A stretch of 47,837 nucleotides of DNA from Candidatus Omnitrophota bacterium (GCA_029561735.1 JAKQWZ010000004.1:1-47837); one strand, 5' to 3'. Positions 1 through 8,869 are shown, counted from the first letter of the stretch. Notes: generated by a model from the letters alone, not told the origin. Numbers and translations are program-made.

Positions 1-3000
1 GAAGGCAAAGTTGGCGAATTTTTCCTGGCCCCGAGTTCAGGCACAGCTTCAGGTAGGGGGGTTTGCTGCTGGGTTTGCGAGGCGGATTTATCGGAATCCG
101 GGGTTTTAAATAAAGTTACCAACGCATATAGTATAAAAATACCGACGGTTATCCAGCCGATTGCCGGATTATACTCAAGCACCTTTTGCGCTCCCTCACT
201 CCATCCCGGAGATGCTGTAATCGGGACTAAGGCCAAAATAGATAGCCATTTTATGTACCAAGGAATTGTGTTTGTATCTAATAAATCACCGCTCAAATGA
301 CTTGATGGTATACGCGGCAAAATAATTTCTGTCATGCGCCTGAACCGTTCTTCACGAAGCCTTTCCATTTCGTCGCGAATCCTTTTACTTCTTTCAAATT
401 CTTCAGACAAACGACGGCCCTCACGTTGCGCATATGTCTGATCTTCACTGTCACTAGCGCCTCTCGCCCCAAAACTTTCTTGCCCGTCTGATGCTGGCGC
501 GCGCCGTATGATTATAGAACCGGTCAATGGCGGATGGTCTTCAGTTTTTGGCTGTGTTTCACGCTTGCTAGCATCAAATACATTTGTTTTTAACCGAACA
601 TGCAATTCCTTTTCAAAATCGCTGATTTTCTCACCTAATCCGCATTTATAGAATGCCCTCTTTATGATCTCTGTGCCGGTTTCAGAATCTTCTGCAGTTT
701 TTGTTTCTTCAAGTAAAATTCTGAGGAAATCAGCTAAGCTTTGCTCTCCGCAGACTTTAATAAACGCCTCCACAAATTGCAACCCAAAAGCATGGTGGGT
801 GTTTCCAAAATAGAGTAGCCCTGGCCTCCAGGGCCTGTTTGCTCTTTCTCCCCATATGCTTACATCAACATCTATCTGCGCTAAACCGCTAAGCTGGCTT
901 AAATCCATATTGTCTGGAATCCCAAACCTATAATCGCCATCAGCATCCCTTCCCATATAAATAGATACCCCTGCGATATAATTAGCAATGCCTTCTTCGA
1001 TAGCAATTATCCTGTGATCTCTTAAACCGCCGGAAAAAGCAAAGCTACATAGACTATGGCCAATCTCATGCAAAATAATCTTTCGTTCGCGCCTATCCAA
1101 TTCATGGGTAAAGGGAACTATATGGGTAACCAAAGCACTAAACCAGCTCTGCCCATGCTCATGAGGAAAGCTTATGTCTGCTTCAGCAAAATATATGTGA
1201 AACCTGCGGCCGGAAGGAATCTGGCCGCCCATTGCTTGAAATCTGCGTATCCCCTCCTCATATAGCCCGACAAAATATTTTACCCTTGTAACAACTTCCT
1301 CCCGGCTTAATCCAGAGAAATAATCACTGGGAACAAAAAATCTGAAGCTATGGCCGGCGTATTCTGCGCCAAGCGAAGCAAAAACTATCTCATGCCTAAG
1401 CCTGCCCGCTTCATTAGTAGGCCCTGTAATGTGCGGGATTTCTTCAATCAATAGAGGAAGATTATTTAACTCTTCAGCTATATACCCTGGCTTTGCTGTG
1501 CCCTGGGTAATTACGGACTGCTGATCCCCGTTTCCCGAAGAAATAGCCATTCCAAAAATTCTCGCGAACCATAGCTCTAATCTATAAAATATATCATTGT
1601 GCCACTGCCAATTCCCATCTTCTTCTTTGGCTAATTTTTTTACTGTAGCGCCTGCGGCAGGCGGAGTTTGCGACTGGGCTTGCGGGGTGGTTGGGATTGT
1701 CGAAACTTGGGCCGGCCGCCTCTTGTTTATCATCTGTAATAGCCGCTGCATCCAACGCGTTTTTACCTGCGGCTTCAGCGAATCCAGATCTTTACTGCTC
1801 AAATCCCGGGTGGCCAATTTAATAACAGCGTCGGAATCTATATAGTAGCTATCGCCGGTTTTCTCGTCCTTAATAAAATTAAACCAAATATCGTCCAGCC
1901 TTGCCATCCATGCTGGGCGTTCTTTATTGATTATCGCGTTATGCGTAATATCACCTTCGGTATATTCGCTTCCTTCAGTATATTGGATTGCTCTGCCACG
2001 GATATATCGTATCAAAAATACTACGCTTTTCCCAAGCTTAGAGTACTGAAATTCCGGGAAAAATCCCCAGTCGTTAAGCTCTCCGGCTCTTCTGTTAAGA
2101 GCGATTTCGTTTATATTGCTAGGTACTTCCCGAACGACCCATTCTTCGCCAGCCGCTGTCTGCGCCACCGGCAAAACCCAAAGGCCGTGGGTTAAACTTA
2201 ACCTGATTCTTACTACTCCTAATTTTTTCAGATAATTTTTTGCATCCTGGCTAAACTCACTGGAATTTACGTCCAGCTCTTGAAAAGCAATAATCTGATG
2301 GTCATCCCAAGCCCCAGACTGATCCGTAAAGGCGTTGACAAAGGCGAGCAAATCCGAATCCCATTGATTATCTTTTGCTTGCCTGTTAATGCGCTCTATT
2401 AAATCAGCAATATCAGCTGCATTATTCAACTTTGCGCTTAATCCAAAGCTATTAAGATACTCCAAGGATCCGCTCAAAAATTTTCTGCCTTTGTCCGTAG
2501 TAACAAATTTCTGCAATCTGTCTAAATATTCCACTGCAGTATGCGGGGTGGTTTCATCAGCAAGCTGCTGAGCTTGAGTTATTCTCGCTCTATCTTCCGC
2601 GTCTCTTTCTCCCGGCAGTTTTACGCTTCCTTCTTCGCTACGCAATAGTTCGTTGATTAATCTTGTGGGCGCGCCTGCGGCTGGCGTGGCGGAAACGCCT
2701 CTTAAATCTGCAAGAGAAATCGTGCTTACATCTGCCTCATCAAAAGTCCCATGCCTGATTTTGTCTTCATTTTGCAGATAATCTAATAGTGTTATTCTGG
2801 CAGCTGCTGATTGCTGTATTGCCCCCTTCAGGATATCAACAACTATAGAGCTATTATTTTTACCCGGGATATATCTCTGGTTAAAGGAAACAAATAAATC
2901 ATTGTTCAGATAACCATATACAGTTTCAAAATAAGTGTCTTTTAGCCCACACTGGTTTTTTAAAACTTCGACTTGGCCCTTAAGAATATTGACGGCAATA

Positions 3001-6000
3001 GCCAATTCCTCTTTACTCAGGCCTCCTTCCATAATCCAGTTTAATATTTTATAAATATTCTGCTTGGCTATTCTTTCATTTAATTGCCAAGCCAACAACT
3101 GTTCAGTAATACCTGCTAAAGTGCCGTCTTTCAAAATAATGGTTCTCTTGCGAGCATATTCTGGCAAATCACCCCCCTTATAGGTAAAAGCCATTCTATT
3201 AGTTCTATCTGGCGTTCTTTCTCTTCCAGTAAAATCTATTAGGCCCAGGTCAAATTCGTGAATAGCATTAGTTCCGTTACTGTGGAACGCGCGATTTCTA
3301 ACCTCTCCGCCTTGCCAGCCATATGCTAACGCTACATTTAAATCGTGCGTAAGAGACGCTGCCGCATATTCTTCCTCAAAGCTGCCTCTATAGGCGCTTA
3401 GGAGAACGTCAAAACAAATCGGGAGAATGAGCATTGTTGCACCTGGATCATAAGAGAAAAGCCGAAAACCATTTTCCTTCAATATAAGCTCAAGATCTTC
3501 CGGCGTATTTAAACCATATTTGCTAAGCGCTTCTTCTAAATGATCTAATGTGTAGCTTGCTCTAAATCTTCCGGTTGACCAGTCTTCATGTCTCTGTAAG
3601 GGATTTGCCTTCATTAGGCGCCCCATCCTCATGCGGGCAGGAATATTTTTGTTACCTTCGTACTGTATTATTAAATCTGTGGCCTGCGAAATAATACGAG
3701 GCTGATTATCCAAAAGCAAAGCTTTTATTATGGTTTGTGAAGGAATTGCTTGTAACTCTATGCGCGCCTCTGTATCATTGGGATTGCTCGATAACAACTC
3801 TAATAAAGCCCTTGCCCTAACTAGCTGGGGATTATCTAAATAGCCCTGGAACAAATCTGTACCCAAGACTTTTATCCACAAACCTAAAGGCCTGCCATCC
3901 CTATGATTATCTTTAATTAAGGCAGATACTAAATCCTTTAATTCCACTTTTGCTAATAGGGCATCGGGCATAGCAAGAAATAAACGTGTTGCTGTGGCTG
4001 TATCAATTTTGTTTGCAGCAAAAATTTCAACTGCCTGCTTGAATATTTCGATACGCTGAACCAAATATTCTATGCCAAAGGCAGGATTACTAGTATTCAT
4101 TAATACGCCTAAAATCTGGCTGATATCACCACTGCCTAACCCAGCAGCATGTAATACAGGAATGTATTTTTTAAAAGCCACTATGCCGGGGGAAAGAAAT
4201 TCTTCAATCGCTGCTTGATTATTTTGAGCTATTTTCCAAGCTAAGTTCTCTAGAATAATGTAACGATATTCTTGCAGATCAAGAGCACTCAATGCTGGGA
4301 TGAACCTCTCAACAAAAACTTGAGCAGTAGCCCGCGGATCATTGGCTGCTGTCAGTATCATTAAAATGCTCCCTCTATCGCCTGCGTCACTAATCCCAGT
4401 ATAATTTAGCTCAGTATCAAGCCTAACAAAAGCGCGGCCTGCGCCTGTATTAACAAATTTTTCAGCGGCGGCCCGAGGATCCTTAGAGCTGACTAAGGCA
4501 CGCAAGATTAACTGCATAAGGCCGTGCTCAAATCCTACTTCGCGTAAATAAGTAATAAGCCGCACAAAAATTTGGGCTGCATCAGTATTTAAAAAATTGT
4601 CTGCTACGGGCTGGCGATCGGCGCCCGAAAATCCGTCACTTGAGGATAAAATAATCCTCATTGCGAGATAATCACGCTCGTCTAAACCAGCATTTTTTAG
4701 TGCTTTTAAGGCCTCTTCGAGCGGATTGCCCCTTCGCGGCGCAACTAAAGTAGGCTGCTGGGCCTGAGTTATTCTCGCTCTATCTTCCGCATCTCTTTCT
4801 CCCGGCAGCTTGACGCTTCCTTCTTCATTGCGCCATAATTCATCCAGGCTCTTAGCTGAAAATTCTGCCAAATAGGTTTTTGCTTTATCAACCCAGGCCC
4901 TGGCTGAAGTAATAATGCTGACTGTTCCTAGGGTTTGATTTGCTCCGGGCATTGCTATGCTTAGATTAGCTCCTCCAGAGAAGTAGCTCCTCACTGTCTG
5001 GCCATAAGGAGTCTGGACTGGCTCTTTGACGCTGTATTCGCCGTCTTTAAAGGATCTTTGATATTGGTCAAAGTAGGTTATTTTTGACCAGAGTTCTTGA
5101 GAAGCAAGGTTGGCCAGGTTGCGGGAATCAATAAGATTAATATACGCGTTAGAGACAGCCCCATTCGGGGACAGTCCCTTGAAACGAGATTTAAACCACT
5201 GGGCCAGGATTAATGAGTAATAGACTTGCCTAAGGGGCGCATACTTCTTGGAAGTATTCACTTCTTTGGTTATCTTAGGGATAATCAATTCACGGATAAG
5301 TTGGCTGGAATATTCATTCAAAGCCTTCATTCTGGGATCAGTAAAGTTGTAGGTAGCTGAATCTTTTAAGTAATCCTGCTCCAGCATTACTTTCAGGGTA
5401 GCTTTGTAGATATAAGCGTTATCTTTGGATTCGCGGATGATTATTTCTCCCGGCACTATCCATGGCCGGGTGAGTGTGGGGATAGTAATATTGTCATAGC
5501 CAAAAAGCTCTCCTGCTCTTTCATAAAGTTTATTCCAGTATTTTCTTCCTTCAGGGGTATTTGGAGAAGTATAGCTGGCAGTATCTTTTTTAAGCTGGAC
5601 ATCGGCTTCTAAAAGTATCTTGCCGATATCAGTGAAGGCTAAGTAATTGTCTATAACATTGTCAGGTGAATCCGGGCGCAGGTTCACCCAGAAGGAATCA
5701 TTGGGCAGAGTCACGCCGATGAGGAAATATTTGAGTAGGGTTTTGGTTTCGGATTGGAGTTTTTGTTCAGAGACAGTCCCCTTCGGGGACAATCCCTTCA
5801 CCCCGTCGCCTTTATCTAAAAGCAATTTAAAAGTATTGGCTTGAGTATCATAGGATAAGTAGCGCAGATGCAGGGGGCGAAATTTATCTGCTGCCGGCAT
5901 AGAACTAGCCGCTCCGATATAAGCAGAAAGATTCAAAGTCCCGGCCACTTGAGCAAATCCTGACTGCTCAAACAAAAGGGAAAAGCAAATAAATAGAGAG

Positions 6001-6029
6001 ATTAATTTAGCGATCTTGGATTTCTTCAT
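1..6029 (-). CDS. Very large secreted/membrane-anchored protein with HEXXH metallopeptidase signature (C-terminus outside window)
   Basis: I translated this frame by eye from the ATG at 6029 to the window edge, about 2009 codons, and met no stop. It opens with a lysine-rich, hydrophobic signal peptide (residues 1-24, ending near GFAQ). A conserved-looking N-terminal region follows (about 35-390), then a helical, leucine-rich region (about 425-1100) that resembles HEAT-type helices but has no repeat I can name. Residues 1654-1658 read HEIGH, and two glutamates at 1678-1679 (EEGIANY) follow at the spacing of a gluzincin third zinc ligand, so zinc peptidase activity is plausible. A charged helix lies near 1867-1898 and two hydrophobic segments near 1925-1945 and 1951-1972, so the tail may be membrane anchored. 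Linkers rich in Pro/Ala/Gln separate the blocks. No Shine-Dalgarno is evident before the ATG. The family is not recognised; specificity and substrate are unknown. The N-terminal region recalls large Omnitrophota proteins, from memory only. Confidence 0.8.
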   Translation of the reverse strand, partial: MKKSKIAKLISLFICFSLLFEQSGFAQVAGTLNLSAYIGAASSMPAADKFRPLHLRYLSYDTQANTFKLLLDKGDGVKGLSPKGTVSEQKLQSETKTLLKYFLIGVTLPNDSFWVNLRPDSPDNVIDNYLAFTDIGKILLEADVQLKKDTASYTSPNTPEGRKYWNKLYERAGELFGYDNITIPTLTRPWIVPGEIIIRESKDNAYIYKATLKVMLEQDYLKDSATYNFTDPRMKALNEYSSQLIRELIIPKITKEVNTSKKYAPLRQVYYSLILAQWFKSRFKGLSPNGAVSNAYINLIDSRNLANLASQELWSKITYFDQYQRSFKDGEYSVKEPVQTPYGQTVRSYFSGGANLSIAMPGANQTLGTVSIITSARAWVDKAKTYLAEFSAKSLDELWRNEEGSVKLPGERDAEDRARITQAQQPTLVAPRRGNPLEEALKALKNAGLDERDYLAMRIILSSSDGFSGADRQPVADNFLNTDAAQIFVRLITYLREVGFEHGLMQLILRALVSSKDPRAAAEKFVNTGAGRAFVRLDTELNYTGISDAGDRGSILMILTAANDPRATAQVFVERFIPALSALDLQEYRYIILENLAWKIAQNNQAAIEEFLSPGIVAFKKYIPVLHAAGLGSGDISQILGVLMNTSNPAFGIEYLVQRIEIFKQAVEIFAANKIDTATATRLFLAMPDALLAKVELKDLVSALIKDNHRDGRPLGLWIKVLGTDLFQGYLDNPQLVRARALLELLSSNPNDTEARIELQAIPSQTIIKALLLDNQPRIISQATDLIIQYEGNKNIPARMRMGRLMKANPLQRHEDWSTGRFRASYTLDHLEEALSKYGLNTPEDLELILKENGFRLFSYDPGATMLILPICFDVLLSAYRGSFEEEYAAASLTHDLNVALAYGWQGGEVRNRAFHSNGTNAIHEFDLGLIDFTGRERTPDRTNRMAFTYKGGDLPEYARKRTIILKDGTLAGITEQLLAWQLNERIAKQNIYKILNWIMEGGLSKEELAIAVNILKGQVEVLKNQCGLKDTYFETVYGYLNNDLFVSFNQRYIPGKNNSSIVVDILKGAIQQSAAARITLLDYLQNEDKIRHGTFDEADVSTISLADLRGVSATPAAGAPTRLINELLRSEEGSVKLPGERDAEDRARITQAQQLADETTPHTAVEYLDRLQKFVTTDKGRKFLSGSLEYLNSFGLSAKLNNAADIADLIERINRQAKDNQWDSDLLAFVNAFTDQSGAWDDHQIIAFQELDVNSSEFSQDAKNYLKKLGVVRIRLSLTHGLWVLPVAQTAAGEEWVVREVPSNINEIALNRRAGELNDWGFFPEFQYSKLGKSVVFLIRYIRGRAIQYTEGSEYTEGDITHNAIINKERPAWMARLDDIWFNFIKDEKTGDSYYIDSDAVIKLATRDLSSKDLDSLKPQVKTRWMQRLLQMINKRRPAQVSTIPTTPQAQSQTPPAAGATVKKLAKEEDGNWQWHNDIFYRLELWFARIFGMAISSGNGDQQSVITQGTAKPGYIAEELNNLPLLIEEIPHITGPTNEAGRLRHEIVFASLGAEYAGHSFRFFVPSDYFSGLSREEVVTRVKYFVGLYEEGIRRFQAMGGQIPSGRRFHIYFAEADISFPHEHGQSWFSALVTHIVPFTHELDRRERKIILHEIGHSLCSFAFSGGLRDHRIIAIEEGIANYIAGVSIYMGRDADGDYRFGIPDNMDLSQLSGLAQIDVDVSIWGERANRPWRPGLLYFGNTHHAFGLQFVEAFIKVCGEQSLADFLRILLEETKTAEDSETGTEIIKRAFYKCGLGEKISDFEKELHVRLKTNVFDASKRETQPKTEDHPPLTGSIIIRRAPASDGQESFGARGASDSEDQTYAQREGRRLSEEFERSKRIRDEMERLREERFRRMTEIILPRIPSSHLSGDLLDTNTIPWYIKWLSILALVPITASPGWSEGAQKVLEYNPAIGWITVGIFILYALVTLFKTPDSDKSASQTQQQTPLPEAVPELGARKNSPTLP
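2564..2640 (-). repeat. Second copy of a 25-residue coding repeat module in the giant protein
   Basis: This stretch encodes a module containing EEGSVKLPGERDAEDR followed by ARITQAQ. It is nearly identical to 4754-4830, with only a few base differences over about 77 bases. The two copies lie 2190 bases apart, a multiple of three, so both are read in the same frame. Here the module sits around residues 1130-1155, between an APAAG-type linker and the next domain. Confidence 0.85.
4754..4830 (-). repeat. First copy of the 25-residue coding repeat module
   Basis: Partner of 2564-2640. It encodes the same EEGSVKLPGERDAEDR core at about residues 400-425, where the N-terminal region gives way to the helical region. 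Near-identity at DNA level suggests a recent duplication or gene conversion of a linker cassette. Confidence 0.85.
5151..5180 (-). repeat. Palindromic element inside coding sequence, copy 1
   Basis: A 30-base element with a central CCCC-att-CGGGG inverted repeat. It matches 5769-5798 at 27 of 30 bases. On the minus strand it is translated as KGLSPNGAVS (about residues 284-293) without breaking the frame. Confidence 0.75.
5769..5798 (-). repeat. Palindromic element inside coding sequence, copy 2
   Basis: Matches 5151-5180 at 27 of 30 bases, exactly 618 bases away and therefore in the same frame. It is translated as KGLSPKGTVS (about residues 78-87). The centre CCCC-tt-CGGGG can fold as a hairpin. 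Confidence 0.75.
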
Positions 6030-6169
6030 TTTTGAAACAATATTGGTTTATCAGCCTTATAGGTAAAGTCTATACTATATATATACTCAAACAAGGCTAT
6101 TTTAGGGGTTTTGGGAAAGCGTTTGCTAAATACGCAGGAATTGAACGATTGGATAGGATTTATTTCTAA

Positions 6170-6215
6170 GGGACAGTTCTCAAGCAACGCAATTTGCTTT
6201 CAAGAGAACCGTCCC
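6170..6215. repeat. Intergenic long inverted repeat
   Basis: The arms GGGACAGTTCTC (6170-6181) and GAGAACCGTCCC (6204-6215) pair over 12 bases with one G-T type mismatch. An inner AAGCA/TGCTT stem lies within the loop. It sits in the 211-base gap between the 3' end of rsmI and the start of the giant gene. It may end rsmI transcription, but no T-run follows on either strand, so it is called a repeat. Nothing else definite is seen in this gap apart from an AT-rich stretch near 6075-6090 that may hold the promoter of the giant gene. Confidence 0.6.
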
Positions 6216-6240
6216 TAGGACAGATTGGACATTTCCGTGC

Positions 6241-6894
6241 TTATAGGATGACTACGAATTCACCGCGGGGCTTGTTTTGCTTGAAATGCGCGATAATTTG
6301 GGAGGTTTTTTGACGCTTTATTTCCTCAAATTTCTTGGTAATTTCTCTGGCTACGCAGATATCTTTGTCTCCAAAAACAGCTAAAATATCCTCTAAACAG
6401 GCAGTGATCCTGTGGCAAGACTCATAAAACACTATAGTGGTGTTAAGTTGGGATAGTTTTTTCAGCTGATTTTGACGGCTGGCTGCCTTGTTGGACAAAA
6501 ACCCGGCAAAATAGAAATCGTGAGCCGGCTTACCTGATAAAACAAGCGCATTCACAAACGCTGCTGCTCCGGGAATGACTGTAAATTCAATATTATTCTT
6601 AATTGCCAGATTAATAATATTATAGCCCGGGTCCAATATCCCAGGCATACCGGCATCAGAAACCAATGCAACAGACTTGCCTTCTTTTAAAACTTTAATC
6701 AGATAATCAGCTTTGATAATACGGTTGTGCTGGAAAAAACTTGTGGTAGGGGCGTTGATGCCGTAGTGATCTAATAATATTTTAGTATGGCGGGTGTCTT
6801 CGCAGGCGATCAGGTCAACGCTTTTTAAGATTTCCAGGGCGCGTAAAGTTATGTCTTTGAGATTACCGATGGGGGTAGCGACGATATAAAGCAT
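6241..6894 (-). CDS. rsmI: 16S rRNA (cytidine-1402-2'-O)-methyltransferase RsmI, short form
   Basis: RsmI uses S-adenosylmethionine to 2'-O-methylate C1402 in the decoding centre of 16S rRNA. The 217-residue protein begins with the family signature ATPIGNL and continues with CEDTRHT (about 31-37), SDAGMPGILDPG (about 79-90) and IPGAAA (about 107-112), the tetrapyrrole-methylase fold. It ends after the EFVVIL strand. Many family members are about 280 residues, so the small C-terminal region is absent. The start ATG shares its A with the glmS stop codon, so the two genes are translationally coupled at the end of the gyrase-glmS cluster. Confidence 0.93.
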   Translation of the reverse strand: MLYIVATPIGNLKDITLRALEILKSVDLIACEDTRHTKILLDHYGINAPTTSFFQHNRIIKADYLIKVLKEGKSVALVSDAGMPGILDPGYNIINLAIKNNIEFTVIPGAAAFVNALVLSGKPAHDFYFAGFLSNKAASRQNQLKKLSQLNTTIVFYESCHRITACLEDILAVFGDKDICVAREITKKFEEIKRQKTSQIIAHFKQNKPRGEFVVIL

Positions 6895-8732
6895 TATTCA
6901 ACCGTAACAGACTTGGCCAGATTGCGGGGCTGATCCACATCACAGCCGCGCTTAATGGCAATATAATAAGCCAGCAATTGCAGGGGTATGGCCACAACAA
7001 GGGCTGAACAAAATTCATCCACTTTAGGCACATAAATAACTTCGCTGGTCAGCTCTTTTATTTTTTCATCGCCTTGTGTAGCTATGGCTATAATCTTGCC
7101 GTGGCGCGAGCGTATTTCTTCTATATTAGAAACCATCTTTTCGTAAGTCTTTGATGCGGGCGCTATGCAGACAACTGCGCGGTACTCATCAATTAAAGCG
7201 ATTGGCCCGTGCTTCATCTCGCCGGCAGCGTAGCCTTCTGCCGGGATATAGGAAATTTCCTTTAATTTTAACGCGCCTTCGCAAGCCGAGGGATAATTTA
7301 TGTTTCTTCCTAAAAATAAAAATGACCCGAAATGAGAATGGCGGCTGGCCATATTTTTTATTTCACTCTGTTTGCCCAATATTTCGCCGATAAGGCCGGG
7401 GCATTTGCTCAAGCCGCTGAATAAACGGTTAATTTTGTCCTGCGGCATAGACTTTCTTAAGCGGGCCATGTAAAGGCCGAGCAAATAAAGGGTGGCTACC
7501 TGCGCAGTATAGGCCTTTGTAGATGCTACGCCTATTTCCGGCCCGGCTAAAGTATAGATAACTCCGTCGGATTCCCGCACCAGCGTTGAGCCAAGCACAT
7601 TGCAAATAGAAAGTATAGTCGCGCCTTTTTTCCGTGCCTCCCTGACTGCCGCAAGCGTATCAGCTGTTTCCCCTGACTGGCTTATAGCGATTATTAAAGT
7701 ACCCGGTAAAATCTGGGGGTCCCGGTAGCGAAACTCGCTGGATAAATCCACGCTAACCCGCATCTTGCATAGCTCTTCTAATATATACTCTCCGCACATA
7801 CCTGCGTGATACGCCGTGCCGCAGGCAACAATGATAATATTGTTCGTATTTTTAAAAATGTCCGGGCCTAATTCAAGTTCATCAAAAAATATCTGCTTAT
7901 CTTTGTCTGTCCTTCGGATTATCATCGCATCCAGGACTCTGGATTGCTCATTAATCTCTTTAAGCATAAAGTGCGGGTATCCCTGTTTTTGTGCCTGCGA
8001 CACATCCCAATTAATGCGGGTAACTGATTTATTCACCGGCTCCCCTGAAACTTTGCTTACCCTGGCTTCTTGAGATGTCAAAACCACTAATTCATTATCA
8101 TCCAGAAAAATCACGTCTTTGGCATGCTCCAGAAATGCCGGTACATCCGAAGCCAAAAAATTCTCCCCTGCTCCGACTCCGACCACCAGCGGGCTGCCCA
8201 GCCGGGCGCCAACGATCTTATCCTGTTCTCTTTTGGATATCACCGCAATGGCAAAAGAGCCGGTAAGCTTGCTCAAGGCCTTACGTACAGCATCTTCCAG
8301 CGCAACGGAATTTTTATAATATTTCTCGATCAAATGTGCTATAACTTCCGTATCAGTCTGGCTGTTAAATTTATGGCCTTCCTTTACCAGGTCTTTTTTT
8401 AATTGAACGTAATTTTCAATGATCCCGTTGTGGACTATAGCAATTTCTTCTTTGCAGTCAAAATGCGGGTGGGCGTTTTCCTGAGTAGGCGCTCCATGCG
8501 TTGCCCAGCGCGTGTGGGCAATGCCGGCATTACCGGAAAGCGGTTTTTTGCTTAACAATTTTTCCAGCGAGCTTATTTTACCGGGAGACTTACGGATAGA
8601 GATAGTATCTTTTTCAGAAAGGATCAAGGCCATACCGCTGGAATCATAACCGCGGTACTCTAAACGTTTGAGCCCATTCAAAAGAATGGGCTGCGCTGGT
8701 TTCTTACCGATATAACCGATTATTCCGCACAC
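6894..8732 (-). CDS. glmS: Glutamine-fructose-6-phosphate aminotransferase (isomerizing)
   Basis: GlmS makes glucosamine-6-phosphate from fructose-6-phosphate and glutamine, the first committed step to UDP-GlcNAc for peptidoglycan and lipopolysaccharide. The 612-residue length is normal. MCGIIGY at the N-terminus supplies the Cys2 nucleophile of the glutaminase domain and fixes the start at a GTG codon. The SIS isomerase domains carry ISQSGETADT (about 355-364) and the C-terminus ends DQPRNLAKSVTVE as expected. It lies downstream of gyrA and tRNA-Glu. The 137-base leader holds two hairpins but no recognisable glmS ribozyme core. Confidence 0.97.
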   Translation of the reverse strand: MCGIIGYIGKKPAQPILLNGLKRLEYRGYDSSGMALILSEKDTISIRKSPGKISSLEKLLSKKPLSGNAGIAHTRWATHGAPTQENAHPHFDCKEEIAIVHNGIIENYVQLKKDLVKEGHKFNSQTDTEVIAHLIEKYYKNSVALEDAVRKALSKLTGSFAIAVISKREQDKIVGARLGSPLVVGVGAGENFLASDVPAFLEHAKDVIFLDDNELVVLTSQEARVSKVSGEPVNKSVTRINWDVSQAQKQGYPHFMLKEINEQSRVLDAMIIRRTDKDKQIFFDELELGPDIFKNTNNIIIVACGTAYHAGMCGEYILEELCKMRVSVDLSSEFRYRDPQILPGTLIIAISQSGETADTLAAVREARKKGATILSICNVLGSTLVRESDGVIYTLAGPEIGVASTKAYTAQVATLYLLGLYMARLRKSMPQDKINRLFSGLSKCPGLIGEILGKQSEIKNMASRHSHFGSFLFLGRNINYPSACEGALKLKEISYIPAEGYAAGEMKHGPIALIDEYRAVVCIAPASKTYEKMVSNIEEIRSRHGKIIAIATQGDEKIKELTSEVIYVPKVDEFCSALVVAIPLQLLAYYIAIKRGCDVDQPRNLAKSVTVE

Positions 8733-8762
8733 AAGAGCACCATGAATTTTTATTTAGCGATG

Positions 8763-8783
8763 CCCCGCTGCTTTTTAGCGGGG
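8763..8783 (-). terminator. GC-rich hairpin in the glmS leader (possible terminator or attenuator)
   Basis: CCCCGCT (8763-8769) and AGCGGGG (8777-8783) form a perfect 7-bp stem with a 7-base loop, about 30 bases before the glmS start codon. On the minus strand it is followed by mixed A/T rather than a clean T-run, so termination would be weak. It may instead modulate glmS expression or stabilise a processed end. Confidence 0.4.
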
Positions 8784-8810
8784 AAGAAATTTAAGTACTT
8801 GTTGAGTTAT

Positions 8811-8839
8811 GCACCGGATAGCAGTAGGCTATCCGGTGC
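8811..8839. repeat. Perfect 12-bp hairpin between tRNA-Glu and glmS
   Basis: GCACCGGATAGC (8811-8822) and GCTATCCGGTGC (8828-8839) are exact inverse complements around a 5-base loop. It lies just downstream of the tRNA-Glu 3' end, where it could mark a processing or termination point or be a dispersed palindromic repeat. Confidence 0.6.
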
Positions 8840-8869
8840 AAATTCACCATTAGATATAGCCGGTAAATT

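Noticed and set aside
550-575. parS-like TGTTTCACG near the left edge
   Set aside because: Only the first half of the 16-base palindrome matches and it lies inside the giant coding frame. No full TGTTTCACGTGAAACA-type site was found in the window.
1056-2571. Several 60-85 residue plus-strand frames within the first 6 kb
   Set aside because: All lie opposite the continuous minus-strand gene, lack ribosome-binding sites and show no domain.
8733-8869. glmS ribozyme upstream of glmS
   Set aside because: The leader lacks the conserved ribozyme core and the usual pseudoknot spacing; only two simple hairpins are seen.
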